This document shows positions 1-8,743 of a DNA stretch of 14,907 bases, piece by piece; position 1 is the stretch's first letter; each line of letters starts with the position of its first letter. Where the stretch lies: assembly GCA_001953115.1 (NCBI GenBank), contig LSSL01000995.1, positions 36,241 to 51,147 of the forward strand, written 5' to 3'. The notes below the pieces were generated by a model. The model did not search any database and was not told the origin of the DNA. It saw only the letters and a list, made by a program, of their open reading frames with translations. This stretch comes from Smittium mucronatum (taxonomy: Eukaryota; Kickxellomycota; Harpellomycetes; Harpellales; Legeriomycetaceae). Made by a program: the position numbers and the translations under genes.

Positions 1-162
1 ACATATTAATTAGTAGAAATCCTATTTAGATATAATCGAAATTTCTTGTATTTTTTAAAAGTGACACATTTAAAATAAAACTATAAAGCTAAAAACTTAT
101 TTTTTATTTTCATGGGAGAGTAAGACTTTTATTATAATTATATAAATATATCATATAAATAA
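1..162. other. A+T-rich non-coding stretch at left edge
   Basis: This stretch is mostly A and T with no G+C-elevated patch. I see no gene, RNA or regulatory site. It borders the coding-like segment beginning near 163. If TAA and TAG were read as sense codons, that segment's frame would extend left through TAA 121-123 and TAA 160-162 to an ATG at 112-114. Under the standard code the TAA at 160-162 closes it. Confidence 0.6.
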
Positions 163-330
163 TACATAGTATTTTTTTTAATTTACATCATCATTTTTGA
201 TGGAAATCATGATAAATGTATAGGTTATATGGAAACATATTCATTTAAATCAGGTCACATTGCATCCAAAAAGTTTCAGGATACATATTCTGATGAATCA
301 AGATTTTTATTGGAAACAATATCAAAATAA
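163..330 (+). CDS. Coding-like segment, possible exon or gene fragment of unknown product
   Basis: I do not recognise this product. The frame is open for 55 codons, from after TAA 160-162 to TAA 328-330. The first ATG, at 229-231, would give a 33-residue peptide starting METYSFKSGHIASKKFQ. What makes it stand out is composition: over the 43 codons from GAT at about 199, G+C is roughly 33%, 35% and 14% at codon positions 1, 2 and 3, the pattern of real coding sequence in an A+T-rich genome. The flanks are far richer in A and T runs. The peptide is hydrophilic with balanced charge and no membrane segment. No Shine-Dalgarno-like sequence precedes the ATG, and there is no AG between about 170 and 229 to serve as a splice acceptor. 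Beyond the TAA the same frame runs GCC AAG AAG TAA TGA (331-345), so a code reading TAA as Gln would end at TGA 343-345. A frame of this length is expected several times by chance in this window, so the case rests on codon-position bias in a small sample. Confidence 0.2.
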   Translation, partial: YIVFFLIYIIIFDGNHDKCIGYMETYSFKSGHIASKKFQDTYSDESRFLLETISK

Positions 331-347
331 GCCAAGAAGTAATGAGG

Positions 348-360
348 ATATATATATATA
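348..360. repeat. AT dinucleotide microsatellite
   Basis: Six and a half uninterrupted AT units lie just right of the coding-like segment. This is a simple low-complexity repeat; I infer no function. Confidence 0.8.
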
Positions 361-474
361 CATAATGGCATTGTGAAGCATTTTAACTGTAACATAATTT
401 CTCACAAAAAACCAAAGTTTTTGGGTTCTTTTTTTGTTTCCTATTTATTTATGAATATTTCTATTAATTAATCT

Positions 475-482
475 GGGGTTTT
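475..482 (+). other. G4T4 motif
   Basis: The sequence reads GGGGTTTT. It is one of three exact copies in the window (475-482 and 674-681 on +, 3743-3750 on −). At about 9.5% each of G and C, fewer than 0.1 copies are expected over both strands. The motif matches the telomere unit of some spirotrich ciliates, but it is a single isolated unit, so a telomere function is not supported. Confidence 0.4.
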
Positions 483-672
483 ATTAAGAATTTTTACATT
501 TGTATTTGAATTTATGGCCTATTAATTAATTGGTACGAATACATAAAAATAGAAATTTCGATTAAAAAATAGCAAATGAATTATCAATTAAACGATTTAT
601 TATTAAAAAAACCGCTAATTTCCTAATTATTCCGTTTTAACGAAATTTATACATTAAAAAAATACATATTAT

Positions 673-683
673 GGGGGTTTTAA
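673..683 (+). other. G5T4AA motif
   Basis: The sequence reads GGGGGTTTTAA. The 10-mer GGGGTTTTAA inside it recurs exactly on the opposite strand at 3741-3750. No surrounding similarity between the two sites is visible beyond A+T richness. Confidence 0.4.
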
Positions 684-3600
684 GATATAACAGGGAAAAA
701 AAAAAATTAATTGGTAATCTACATCATTATAAGTGTAGAATTTCGATAATTTCCCTATCGAAAGAAAGTTAAAAATTAAAAATAATTTGAAATTCAGTTT
801 CAAATAAAAAAAATTCATAACGGGTATTTAAATCAGAATTATAAAAAAGAGTTTGTAGACTAAAAAACATTTTTTAAAGAATTCTGAGGTTCGAAGTGTT
901 TAAGCAGAAAAAAAAACATTAAACTAGCCATCTAAATATAATTCGAAAATTGAATCTAACTTAATAATAAACTGATGTATAAATCAATAATTTAACTATA
1001 TTTTATCTTAATTAATCGTGCTTTTTTTCTATAAAAAATTTCTTCTTATAATTGAAGTTTCGAAGTAGATAATCCTTTTAAATTATAATTTTTGTCCCTC
1101 ACTTATTAATAATTACTTCCAAGTTTTATTTTATATGCAGATAATTATTAGAGCTTTAAACTTATCCTCGAATATTTACAAGTATTTCTTAAAATAAATA
1201 AAGCTTTATTTCATAAATCTCTTTTATCTTTATTTAATTATTAATTATTTTAACTTTAACCCTTTTTTTTACTCCTGCTCCTCAAAAAACCTAAAAGTTA
1301 AACTGCGGAATGTTTAGTAAAAAATAACTTAAAAAAAATTCACAGGTGTTTTTGTTTAAAATTAAATTAATCTCTAGTTTTATTTTTGTATTGAACCTCT
1401 CAAATTACATGAGTTGATTTATTTTAATTGGAAACCAAGGGTTTTTTCTATTTAAAAAAATTAAAAAACAAAAATTCATTAATTAATTGATGTTATTTTA
1501 TCTAATTGTGAAATTTAGTATCCAAATATCAACAAAATTTATTAATTTTTAATATGATTATAAATTTCAAATCTAAATTATTGGTTATGTATCAAAAAAA
1601 TCATTTTTTCGGTTTTTTTTTTCTACATTAAAAAAGATATTTTATGAGATTCGCGCCTTAAATTTAACCAATAAAAAATTATAATAATTTTTGATTAATC
1701 TTACCGAGTTTAAGTCTTTAGATTTAAAAATGAAAATATTATATCAACAGATAAAAATTACCACCAGTTAAAAAAATAGATATGTTTCATTATTCTAAAA
1801 AATTAAGAAAAATATCTTAATTGAAAATTTTGGTCTTGATCCACTAAAACAGAATATTTTTCAGCTAAAAGGCACTTAAAAAATATAGTAATTAAACATT
1901 TTATCAGTATTTTTGATGAAAGCCTTTAATTCAATAAAAGTTTTATGATTATTTAATTAATTTAAATTAAAATAAACAATCTAGATTTTTTTGCTTAATT
2001 GATGCTTAAATTTGATGATATTAGTGACTTTTTTTTTAGTATAAAAACATCACCTCCCCTTTTTGGAAAGTTCTATCAATTTAAATGCACAGTTTTATTA
2101 AACTGATTCTTAAATTAAAAACAGATTTTTTCATTAATAATAGGGAGAAAATAATGTTTTAATGTTTTAATAACTTTAAGTATAACATATTTCAGCTAAT
2201 TTTCATATTATCATTTTACATGAATAATATGGCGTTGGAAAATTAAATTTGTTTATTTTTTAAATTTTCTCATGAAAAGGGCAAATAATAATAACTGCTA
2301 TTTATTATTCAAAAGGGGTATGCATTTTTTTGGATTTAAATTGGTAGTTTACCGATGGTCTCCATAATAATAAAGATATTACAATCATTTTAACACACAA
2401 TTATCAGTTAATAAATTCATATTGAGAATAAAAAAAGGTATATCTGATATTCGAAATTGATCGGAAATATCATAAAAAAGAAAATTAATCAAATTCAAAA
2501 ATAATTATTGAGAAATATTCAACAAATTGGGTATAATTAAAAATAAATTCCCAAATATCTATTGATTAAGTTTATGGCTATTTTGAGCTTAAATATTTAT
2601 TAACAGAGGATTTTGAGACCAAACTTTATCATATAAATATAGAGATTTTTTTCTTAATAAATAATATGCTACCAGATAAATTAAAGTCTGAAGTGATTCT
2701 AAGAGAACCAAAATAAAAGGAATTTAATAATAATAAAACATAATCATCTTCTCGTTTTAAAACCAGTAGTTAATTTCAATTTAGCGCGTTATTAAAACTC
2801 CTGAAATTTTTTTTATTTAACCCATCCTTATTATAACTAATTTTCTATATTTATCTTAAATACGAATAAACGTACCCAAATATTTTAAAAAAACACACTT
2901 AAATCTAAATTTTATGTTCAATAAAACATTATAATGTAAATATTAATTAAAATTTTATGATAGGATATATTTTTCAAGCAATTTAATGTTGAACTGGTTA
3001 ATATAATGAAATTAAAACCTCAAAAGTTATTTTTTAAATAAATAAAATTATCAAAAGTTATTCTTTTTTATAGTGATTACTGAATAATTTTTTTTTTCCT
3101 TCTTCAAAGTTATTTGAATTGGCTAATTGAACATAACATTTCAACTATATTTATATAATTTTAATTTGTATTATTCTAAATTTATCTTTCAATTATAAAT
3201 TATTTTTCATAAAAAACTATATTAGTCCATAAAATATGTCACATTAAAGTATTCAATCATTATTTTTCAAGATTTGAGATTTAATAATTTTAAAACATAA
3301 ATTTATTTATCCAAAATATCAACAGGTATCATTTATTTTTACATTAGTTTGATACCAAGATCGTAATTTAAAAATTTTTTTTTTATAGGTTATTGTGAAA
3401 GCATGAAAAAATGTGTAAATTTCGGTGATGATATACATTTATATAAGTATATCATGGTAATTTTGTGTCTAAATAATCATTTAATTATTTTTTTTCTATT
3501 TTCAACGAGTTTTTTTGGTCAGGACTTTTGCACTACTCTATTTTTGTTTGGATTTATCTTACTAATATAAATATTATATTTTCAGTGCTTCCAGTGATCT

Positions 3601-3740
3601 CAAATTTTCTTTATAAATCCTTAAAATTGCTGATATGATTATTTTATATTGTTAATAAGTTTATCAATTTTTAATGATTATCACAGAGTCAAAAAAAACT
3701 ATTAATGTCGCTCTTTGGAATTATTTATATATATTTTTTT

Positions 3741-3750
3741 TTAAAACCCC
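3741..3750 (-). other. G4T4AA motif on minus strand
   Basis: The plus strand reads TTAAAACCCC, so the minus strand carries GGGGTTTTAA, identical to 674-683. It follows a run of T on the plus strand. Confidence 0.4.
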
Positions 3751-4165
3751 TATCGCCAGTTTAAGAGCTTTTTTTTGCCTCCCTTCATACTCTCAATAAT
3801 TTAATTATAGGTCAAATACCTATTTTTTGTCTAAAAAATAAATTATAAAACTATTAGTTATGACTTTATAAATTATTAAGCAATTTTGAAGCTGTATATA
3901 CACTCTGAATATAAAAATAAAGTCATTATTGAGTATAGTTTACATTTTTTACTCTTACTTTGAGAATTTTTACAAAATTAACACTAGAAAATTTTGCAAT
4001 ATGGACCGTTTTCAAAGAATATCAATTAAAATTTTCCTATTTTTCAGTATATAAATACTTTGATGTAAAATAGTATCCGCGCCTATTCATTTTTTTCGTT
4101 TTTCTTAGAAATATTAATAATTTAGATTTAAGAAAGGTGTTAATTTTTTATAGTAATCACTGGTA

Positions 4166-4178
4166 CAATGGGCCATTG
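4166..4178. repeat. Short perfect inverted repeat
   Basis: CAATGG and CCATTG flank a single G, a 6-bp inverted repeat with three G·C pairs per arm. It is too short for a stable hairpin with that spacer and might be a dyad binding site, but nothing nearby supports this. Chance is likely. Confidence 0.35.
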
Positions 4179-4428
4179 AAAAAAAATTAATATTCTCGAA
4201 CAGTGTAAAATTATAAAAAAAAAAATTATTTGATTATATCTCAATTATGGTAGTTTGAAAAATTTGCATCGATTATTTTTATTACTAATCTATAGATTTT
4301 CATTTTCAATAGTGAAATAATTCAGAATAAAATATAACCGAAAATTTCAATAGATTCCTAAAAAATAAATAAAAACTATTTTCCGAGTTTAAATTTTTGT
4401 ATTTATAAAAAATAAATAGTAGAAATTT

Positions 4429-4483
4429 AATTTTTAAAAATTTAAGTTTAAAAAATTTTACAAAAAAATTTTTAAAAATTTAA
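4429..4483. repeat. 17-bp direct repeat in A/T low-complexity DNA
   Basis: AATTTTTAAAAATTTAA occurs exactly at 4429-4445 and again at 4467-4483, start-to-start distance 38 bp. The intervening DNA is also A and T only apart from one G and one C. A local duplication or slippage in low-complexity sequence is the simplest explanation. Confidence 0.6.
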
Positions 4484-4675
4484 TTGCTAGCTTTAAAGCC
4501 CTTTAACAGAGACTATTTTAACTTTTTTTGATTTAGACCTATTTTTATTGTGAAAAAAAGAAGCTTTTATGCTTTGAGCTGCTTAATTTGATATAATATA
4601 TCCTAGAAGTAAAAATTACTTAAAAGATTCATATTTTAAACACCAAACCATCGACCTGCGTACCAATCGGGATAA

Positions 4676-4950
4676 AAAAAATTATTTAAAGAGGAAAGAG
4701 ATCTAATAACCCGATCAGTTATTTATGATAGAACTGTGGCAGATTTAGCTCTTATAGAGGGTTACTTTGATCAATTTCTACCTCTTCTGGTTTGTGTTAA
4801 AGGTAAACAGGTCTAAGCCGCGTTTTTTTGCAAATTCTCTATATAAATTTGAAATTTTTTTTCTGAAAGCGAGAATTTTTTTGAACAGCCAATTTTATTG
4901 GCAAGTCTGAGGGGCACATCGCAGATAAAAACTATGTAGCCATTGAATGA
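4676..4950 (+). CDS. Best coding candidate: two-exon gene fragment, unknown product
   Basis: I do not recognise this protein. Exon A is open from 4676 to 4802, then a candidate 86-nt GT-AG intron (4803-4888), then exon B 4889-4947 with TGA at 4948-4950. Joined, they encode 62 residues with no ATG at the start. Joining creates GCC (Ala) across the junction and keeps the frame; reading through instead hits TAA at 4814-4816. Excerpts are ADLALIEGYFDQFLPLL in exon A and GKSEGHIADKNYVAIE in exon B. Counting G+C by codon position over 4640-4802 plus exon B (74 codons including the TAA codon) gives about 53%, 32% and 26%, with G at 35% of first positions: a clear coding pattern. Upstream, TAA 4673-4675 interrupts the same frame after 11 further protein-like codons (4640-4672). 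It may be a disabling stop, a Gln codon in a TAA-sense code, or lie in a tiny intron (GT at 4660 to AG at 4691 or 4693). It could be a live exon pair, a pseudogene or a transposon relic. Confidence 0.35.
4803..4888 (+). other. Candidate GT-AG intron, 86 nt
   Basis: The donor reads AAAG|GTAAAC, close to the eukaryotic AG|GTAAGT consensus. The acceptor reads TTTTTTTGAACAG|CC, with a T-run just upstream of the AG. Mean G+C is lower than in the two flanking exon-like segments. Removal joins two frames that differ by one register, with phase 1 at the junction. This is the only point in the window where a splice prediction and a coding-like frame agree. Confidence 0.3.
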
Positions 4951-6826
4951 ATATTTGCTCCCAAAATCAACCAATTAAAAAATTTCTTATCTCCGATAGA
5001 GTATAGGAATATTATTTCAAATTCATTCATCTTATGGGAGTTTTTTTATTTTATAAATATGATAAATTTTATATCATGAAAATTATTTGAGCCTAATCTT
5101 GAGATAATTTTTTATATTGTTTCCATAATCGATTAAAATCAGTACCTTTGATTAATATTGTGATCGTTAATAATGTTGGTATCACAAAGATTCACACCAT
5201 TATATATCTCTGTAATCCGTAAAAAAATCGATTTCGTGGTTCACAAAAATAGTGGTAGATCAATAAAATCTTTCGAATATACTAAAAAAACGAATTATTT
5301 CGCTTTTATAGTTTATTTATGGCTGAAACCAAAATATAAGATTTTTTTTTACATGTAATATTTTTTTCAAATCTATAGAGCCCTCACTAATTGCCAAAAT
5401 AAATTATCTTTAAAAATAGGATAATAAATTTTTCATTTTTCTAATATTAAACTCGAATTTAATCTTGTTTTAGCACTTCAGAGTTCAGATTTTTTTTAAA
5501 TTCTCTTTAAAAGTATCATTTTTTTCAAGGGATTAGTTTCGGGGCCATTTCATAATAATTTAAATTTACACACAACGAATAATGATATTTTACATTAGTG
5601 TCTTCAATTACCAATATACTGATAAAATGATTTATCAGAGATAATTAGATTTATTATTTTTATAAAATAAAACAGATTTAATATTATTATATAATAATAA
5701 ATTACTTAAATTAGGTTCATTTTTGCTATACATTAGACCATTAAATAGAGCTTTAAATACTTATATTAATCAAGATAAATATAAAAACATAGATTATTCG
5801 ATAACTCAAGATTAATAAGAAATAATTGGGAAACACCAAAGATTAAATTTATTGTCGTTTTAACTAGCTTGAAAATGACATTAAAATTATTTTAAAAAAA
5901 TTGATTGAAATATATATAATAAAAATTTTTTTTCCAAAAAATACCTTATTATTCGCTTTTCTATTTCCTTTGATTAAATAGAATAATTTTTCCTACATAT
6001 TAAAAAACTCCTGGTTTATTACCGCACTCTATACTTGGTAAATTTTAATTTATGCTTTATATTAAGTTAAATTAGTCCCTCACCCTTTTTTTTACACAAT
6101 ATATATACATTTCTAAATACGATATAAACATTTTACTTATGCCTAAATAGAATATCTATCCCACATATAATTGAAGGGAGTAAAATATTTTCATTTGGAA
6201 AACATTTGAGTGTAATGCTAATATTTGATCTAAAAGCTATTTCCAGCTTCTATGACTAATTTATATATGATATTGCTGATATAGAGAGAATTAGTCGTGC
6301 TTACTCATCAAAAATTGCCATTTATGGTTTTACTTAATTTGCTTTAAAAATATACCAATATAGATTCGCATCGAAATTTTTTTAATATAACTTTATTAAG
6401 ATTAAAAAAATTAAACATATTTTAGACTCAAAAAGCAAAATTATACAAATAAAATAAAATAATTTTTATATTTAATCAGTTAGTTAGCTTATAATTTTCT
6501 TTTAAACTTGATATTATCAGATTAAATTTTTAGACTATCAGCCTATTAATATGTAAGGAGTCTATGTTAGCCGGATTGAACTAAGTAATAGATTTATTTT
6601 TGATAATATATAAAGAGGGAAAATTAAATAAAAAGAATAAAACTGATTGAAAAGCTTGCAATCCCACTTTTTAGAATGTAAAATGTTTATATAGCTATTA
6701 AATAAATAGTAAATAGTAATGATAAATTATTAAAAAAAGAGGGTGATGTATTTGACCAATAATGATTGGTTTATTACACAATCTGAAAGATTTTTTGGTA
6801 AATAATAACGAAAATAGGTTTAAAAA
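4951..6826. other. Gene-free A+T-rich stretch
   Basis: No supported gene or RNA. A 61-codon ATG frame at 5173-5358 has equal G+C at the three codon positions (about 25%, 26%, 28%), so I treat it as chance. The part around 5641-5700 is the most A+T-rich I sampled (about 5% G+C in 60 bases) and contains an 18-bp palindrome. A purine box before a 7-codon frame at 6555-6584 resembles a bacterial start signal but leads nowhere. Confidence 0.65.
5682..5699. repeat. 18-bp perfect A/T palindrome
   Basis: The 18 bases are their own reverse complement, centred between 5690 and 5691, and made only of A and T. Such palindromes are expected in sequence this A+T-rich. Functions such as cruciform or binding site are unproven. 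Confidence 0.6.
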
Positions 6827-7048
6827 ATGATTATTTACCATAATTGGCGATTTTTATTGTTTTATCTTGTATATAAGTTAAAATTTCATGTATTACATAT
6901 ATGTATCCAAAATCGCTTCTATTCAAATATTTCAAAAAATTTAAGATTTTTTATACACAGTGAGTTTCTTATTTCTTTTGATGATTCCATAATAAGGTTC
7001 TTGGTAAAAAGTTATGGTTGCGGAGTGGATCTCAGAGGGGTGCTCTGA
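6827..7048 (+). CDS. Weak 73-codon ORF, unknown product
   Basis: This ATG-to-TGA frame encodes 73 residues with no family resemblance I can name. The N-terminal third is hydrophobic and aromatic, like translated A+T-rich filler. The last 30 codons (about 6957-7045) are richer in G+C and read more like protein, ending KSYGCGVDLRGVL. Codon-position G+C over the whole frame is about 32%, 23% and 27%, only a faint bias. No ribosome binding site or promoter is evident, and the frame length is within chance expectation. Only the 3' part around 7010-7048 is a distinct G+C-elevated patch. It shares the 9-mer TGGTTGCGG (7015-7023) with 7731-7739. The reading could be a chance frame laid over a short fossil. 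Confidence 0.12.
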   Translation: MIIYHNWRFLLFYLVYKLKFHVLHICIQNRFYSNISKNLRFFIHSEFLISFDDSIIRFLVKSYGCGVDLRGVL

Positions 7049-8222
7049 AATTATTCAGGCTACCAAAGGAATATTTTAGCAATTTTATGTAATATCGCTG
7101 TAATGATTTATTATAACATACATCCTTGATAAAACAGATTTCATCTGGTCCGTCTATATTAATAATCCCGATATTAAGAGGAGAATAGAAATATTAATTT
7201 TCATTATTTTTGCGCGATTAATCAAGAACCTCAATTATTATTGTTGAAAAACTTTCCAATATTTTTATTTTGCGACATTTGGATTTCTATAAAGCACTAA
7301 ATAATTTGTGTTTGCTCCACCTATGTCCACTTTCCTCAAAATTTATGAAAAATATCTTTTAGGTTATTAATTTTCTTCTATTGACGGCTTATTCTTGTTT
7401 TTTGAGGCTATTTTTTAGAAAAATTTTCTCATTATAAATTTTTTGGGCCTCGTGACAATATTTTAGCGCATTTAGGTATTATAAAACTTTTATCGAGGGA
7501 TTAAAATCACCTAGATACGATTTTTATAATACATGGTTTGTTTAACAGGCTCTAACAATTCAATTAAAAAGTCACAAGAAAGCTCGATTTTATTTCTATA
7601 CACTTTATTCAAAAAAAAAAATTAAGAACGGAAAATTCTCAGTAAGTCTTGGAAATTATCTTTTTTAATTTTATTGAGGGAAAGATTTTTTAATCTTATT
7701 ATTTTTTATATCATTTTTTTTCTCCAAAAGTGGTTGCGGGGCTTATGCGTCTTTTCAAGCTCTTCTTTTAGAAAAAATATAACTATTAAGGACTAATTTT
7801 AACTTATTTTATAAGAAAAGAGGTGGTATACTGAGTTTTGCTATTTTTTTTGATAATATGAAGAAAAAATTACAATCTAATAATTTTTTTCCAAAAAAAC
7901 GAGCTGGATTTTTATAAAGAATATAGTTTAAATTAATAGCATGAAATATATTTATGATTATATATTAAATTTTGACTAATTTATTTGTAATTTAGTCAAT
8001 TTTTTTCGGTTTTAGCTATTCTAAATTTTATTCTACATTATTCTATATTTTAAAACTAAATTTTCACCCCAAAAAATATTCGTGATAAAGGATTAAGAAA
8101 GATTACTACAATTTTTTTTAGGATAAAAATATAAAAGCTTTACTTACCCTACCTTTCCATAGATATATTTCTGAAAGGAATTTTTTTTTCACAAGTTAGT
8201 AACTAATATAAATGTGTTTAAA

Positions 8223-8246
8223 TTATTTAATTGACTAATTAAATAA
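8223..8246. repeat. Perfect 10-bp stem, 4-nt loop hairpin
   Basis: TTATTTAATT pairs exactly with AATTAAATAA around the loop GACT. The stem contains only A·T pairs and there is no following T-tract, so it is not a convincing terminator. About one or two such hairpins are expected by chance in this window. Confidence 0.55.
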
Positions 8247-8525
8247 CAGCTTATTGATTAAGATAAATTTTATTATTATCTATAGGATAGAATACCAAAT
8301 AAAAAAATATAATCAATTTAAGAATTTTTTTAGTCTAAAACATCATTTTTTACTAATAAACATGCTTTATTAGCAATTAAACCATATTTTTATCATTTTT
8401 TTAATAGTTATCATTAACTAATAAAATATTAGGAATTATTAGATATTATAGAATAAAAAAACCCGTTAAGTGATCTGCATAAAAAATTTATTTTTTAGAT
8501 TTGTTTTTTATACGTAAATAAAAAG

Positions 8526-8537
8526 AATCTCGAGATT
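8526..8537. repeat. 12-bp palindrome AATCTCGAGATT
   Basis: A perfect dyad with a G+C-containing core (CTCGAG). It lies about 50 bp downstream, in minus-strand terms, of the coding-like segment 8585-8743. A role as a protein-binding site is possible but unsupported. Confidence 0.45.
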
Positions 8538-8584
8538 TTACTCACTTAAAATATTAATTTAAAAACAAAAGTCATTTTTAAATA

Positions 8585-8743
8585 TTAATTGGATAAGTAT
8601 TCCTCTTTATTGAAAACTCGTGATAAATGAGACAAAGATCCATATTGGCCCATATGTACGGGTTTTCTCACATTAAATTTTACAATCCAATCAGATTTAA
8701 TTTTTGGAACAGGTCTAAGTGATTTGATATCAATTAGAATTTG
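8585..8743 (-). CDS. Coding-like minus-strand segment, possible exon of unknown product
   Basis: I do not recognise this product. On the minus strand the frame is open for 52 codons, from just after TGA (plus 8744-8746) to TAA at 8585-8587. Codon-position G+C is about 40%, 29% and 21%, the order expected of genuine coding sequence, whereas the flanks are near background. The peptide is mixed and charged, with excerpts SLRPVPKIKSDWIVKF and HMGQYGSLSHLSRVFNKEEY, and no membrane segment. The only ATG is internal (codon 31), so if real it is an exon or fragment rather than a whole gene. A candidate splice acceptor, CACTTAG, lies inside the frame on the minus strand near plus 8713-8719, so the true exon could start there. 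No neighbour on the same strand is close enough to link with confidence. A 52-codon open run alone is unremarkable here. Confidence 0.22.
   Translation of the reverse strand, partial: QILIDIKSLRPVPKIKSDWIVKFNVRKPVHMGQYGSLSHLSRVFNKEEYLSN

Larger units (their letters stand above)
377..4590. other. Long gene-free A+T-rich stretch
   Basis: Over 4.2 kb I find no coding-like segment, structural RNA or mobile element. Stops occur in all six frames at about the spacing expected for random sequence of this composition. Contents of note are three G-run/T-run motifs (475-482, 674-683 and 3741-3750 on the minus strand), a 13-bp inverted repeat at 4166-4178, and a 17-bp direct repeat in low-complexity sequence at 4429-4483. 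A pyrimidine patch near 2051-2060 is complementary to a Shine-Dalgarno sequence but has no rRNA-like context. Possible identities are intergenic or intronic eukaryotic DNA, or completely decayed bacterial sequence; the sequence does not decide between them. Confidence 0.7.
7049..8584. other. Mildly G+C-elevated stretch, then A+T-rich filler
   Basis: From about 7049 to 7850 there are scattered patches near 27-30% G+C, the richest being around 7441-7500 and 7731-7760. No standard-code frame is long. Several short stop-bounded frames, such as 7107-7247 (46 codons, no ATG) and 7406-7501 (32 codons before TAA), read as plausible peptides. If TAA and TAG were sense codons, the frame 7406-7834 would be open for 142 codons, but its codon-position bias is weak (about 33%, 20%, 28% from 7448 on) and such lengths are common by chance when TGA is the only stop. 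From 7850 on I see only a hairpin at 8223-8246 and a 12-bp palindrome at 8526-8537. Confidence 0.5.

Noticed and set aside
410..435. AACC...GGTT hairpin followed by a T-tract, like a rho-independent terminator
   Set aside because: The stem has only two G·C pairs and a bulge, and no convincing gene ends upstream. T-tracts are everywhere in this window.
889..900. GGTTCGAA, similar to a tRNA T-loop
   Set aside because: The flanking bases do not pair as a T-stem and no D-arm, anticodon arm or acceptor stem is present at the right spacing.
2051..2061. CACCTCCCC, similar to the 3' tail of 16S rRNA
   Set aside because: None of the preceding sequence resembles the conserved 3' helix of 16S rRNA, and the reverse-strand reading as a ribosome binding site leads to a four-codon frame.
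4629..5126. 165-residue minus-strand frame under a TAA/TAG-sense code, opposite the best candidate
   Set aside because: It contains eight standard stops. Its G+C bias is the shadow of the plus-strand reading, because the G+C-rich first positions coincide on the two strands, and the plus strand needs only one stop explained.
5173..5358. 61-codon ATG frame
   Set aside because: G+C is equal at all three codon positions (about 25/26/28%), there is no ribosome binding site, and the length is expected by chance.
6555..6584. AAGGAG four bases from an ATG, like a bacterial start
   Set aside because: The frame ends after six codons (TAA) and no frameshift leads to a longer coding-like frame.
7406..7834. 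142-codon frame if TAA and TAG are read as Gln, with plausible-looking peptide
   Set aside because: With TGA as the only stop, runs of this size are common by chance here. The overlapping frame 7678-7944 looks just as protein-like, and codon-position bias is weak.
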